A DNA stretch of 7,991 nt from Desulfobacterales bacterium. Lineage in GTDB: Bacteria; Desulfobacterota; Desulfobacteria; Desulfobacterales; C00003106. The notes under the pieces were generated by a model that had not been told where the DNA came from, made no database searches, and saw only the letters and a program-made list of their open reading frames with translations. Position numbers and translations under genes: made by a program. The stretch spans positions 1-7,991 of the forward strand of contig JAUWMN010000057.1 in NCBI GenBank assembly GCA_030613165.1, in the 5' to 3' direction. Shown here piece after piece: positions 7,967 to 7,991 of the stretch (within the stretch, counting starts at the first letter, position 1; each line of letters starts with the position of its first letter).

Positions 7967-7991
7967 GAGAAGGCAAGAAGTGATAAAGTGA
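7964..7991 (+). other. Amber codon and in-frame continuation of ileS to the window edge
   Basis: The TAG sits where IleS proteins usually have Leu or Ile (VRGEVTK-A/V-L/I-E-x-A-R). After it the same frame gives EKARSDKV and then an A that could begin an Ile codon, matching the family consensus E-x-AR-x-(D/E)K-x-(I/V)G. No frameshift is involved: one base change (TTG to TAG) accounts for the stop. The continuation is cut off at the window edge, so its length is unknown. Confidence 0.8.

Noticed and set aside
7967..7991. Start of a new gene (for example lspA) after the ileS TAG
   Set aside because: The GTG at 7980 is followed almost at once by TGA, and the frame after the TAG matches the IleS continuation instead.

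Overview
The window looks like a chromosomal stretch of a Gram-negative bacterium, most likely a deltaproteobacterium (Desulfobacterota) or close relative. The basis is an E. coli-type PlsB acyltransferase, a standard groES-groEL operon, a bacterial-type IleS, moderate GC with AT-rich intergenic regions, and two small hypothetical genes whose sequences resemble deltaproteobacterial hypotheticals from memory. The assignment is inferred, not proven. No rRNA, tRNA, CRISPR array, insertion sequence or phage gene was seen.

Layout. Positions 1-2087 (minus strand) hold the first ~695 codons of plsB, membrane glycerol-3-phosphate acyltransferase, running off the left edge. A 158-bp AT-rich divergent region (2088-2245) carries a plausible plsB promoter, a 16-bp imperfect palindrome and a 9-bp-phased CCAAT repeat. 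Then come a 107-aa hypothetical gene (2246-2569), a 98-aa two-helix membrane protein with a charged coiled-coil tail (2720-3016, recalling the magnetosome protein MamI), and a strong terminator. Next is the groES-groEL operon (3185-5203) with its own sigma70-like promoter and a terminator. A 291-bp gap follows with an inverted repeat and a 13-unit heptanucleotide array. Last is ileS (5495 onward).

The genes are housekeeping: phospholipid synthesis (plsB), protein folding (groESL) and translation (ileS). The genes on the plus strand are separated by terminators, so they look like separate transcription units rather than one pathway.

The most notable point is at the right edge. The ileS frame hits a TAG at 7964-7966, about 110 codons before the family's usual end, yet the same frame continues to the window edge with residues that match the conserved IleS continuation ([20 protein letters not shown]). 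This is an in-frame amber inside a conserved essential gene: a sequencing error, a nonsense mutation, or suppression/recoding of UAG.
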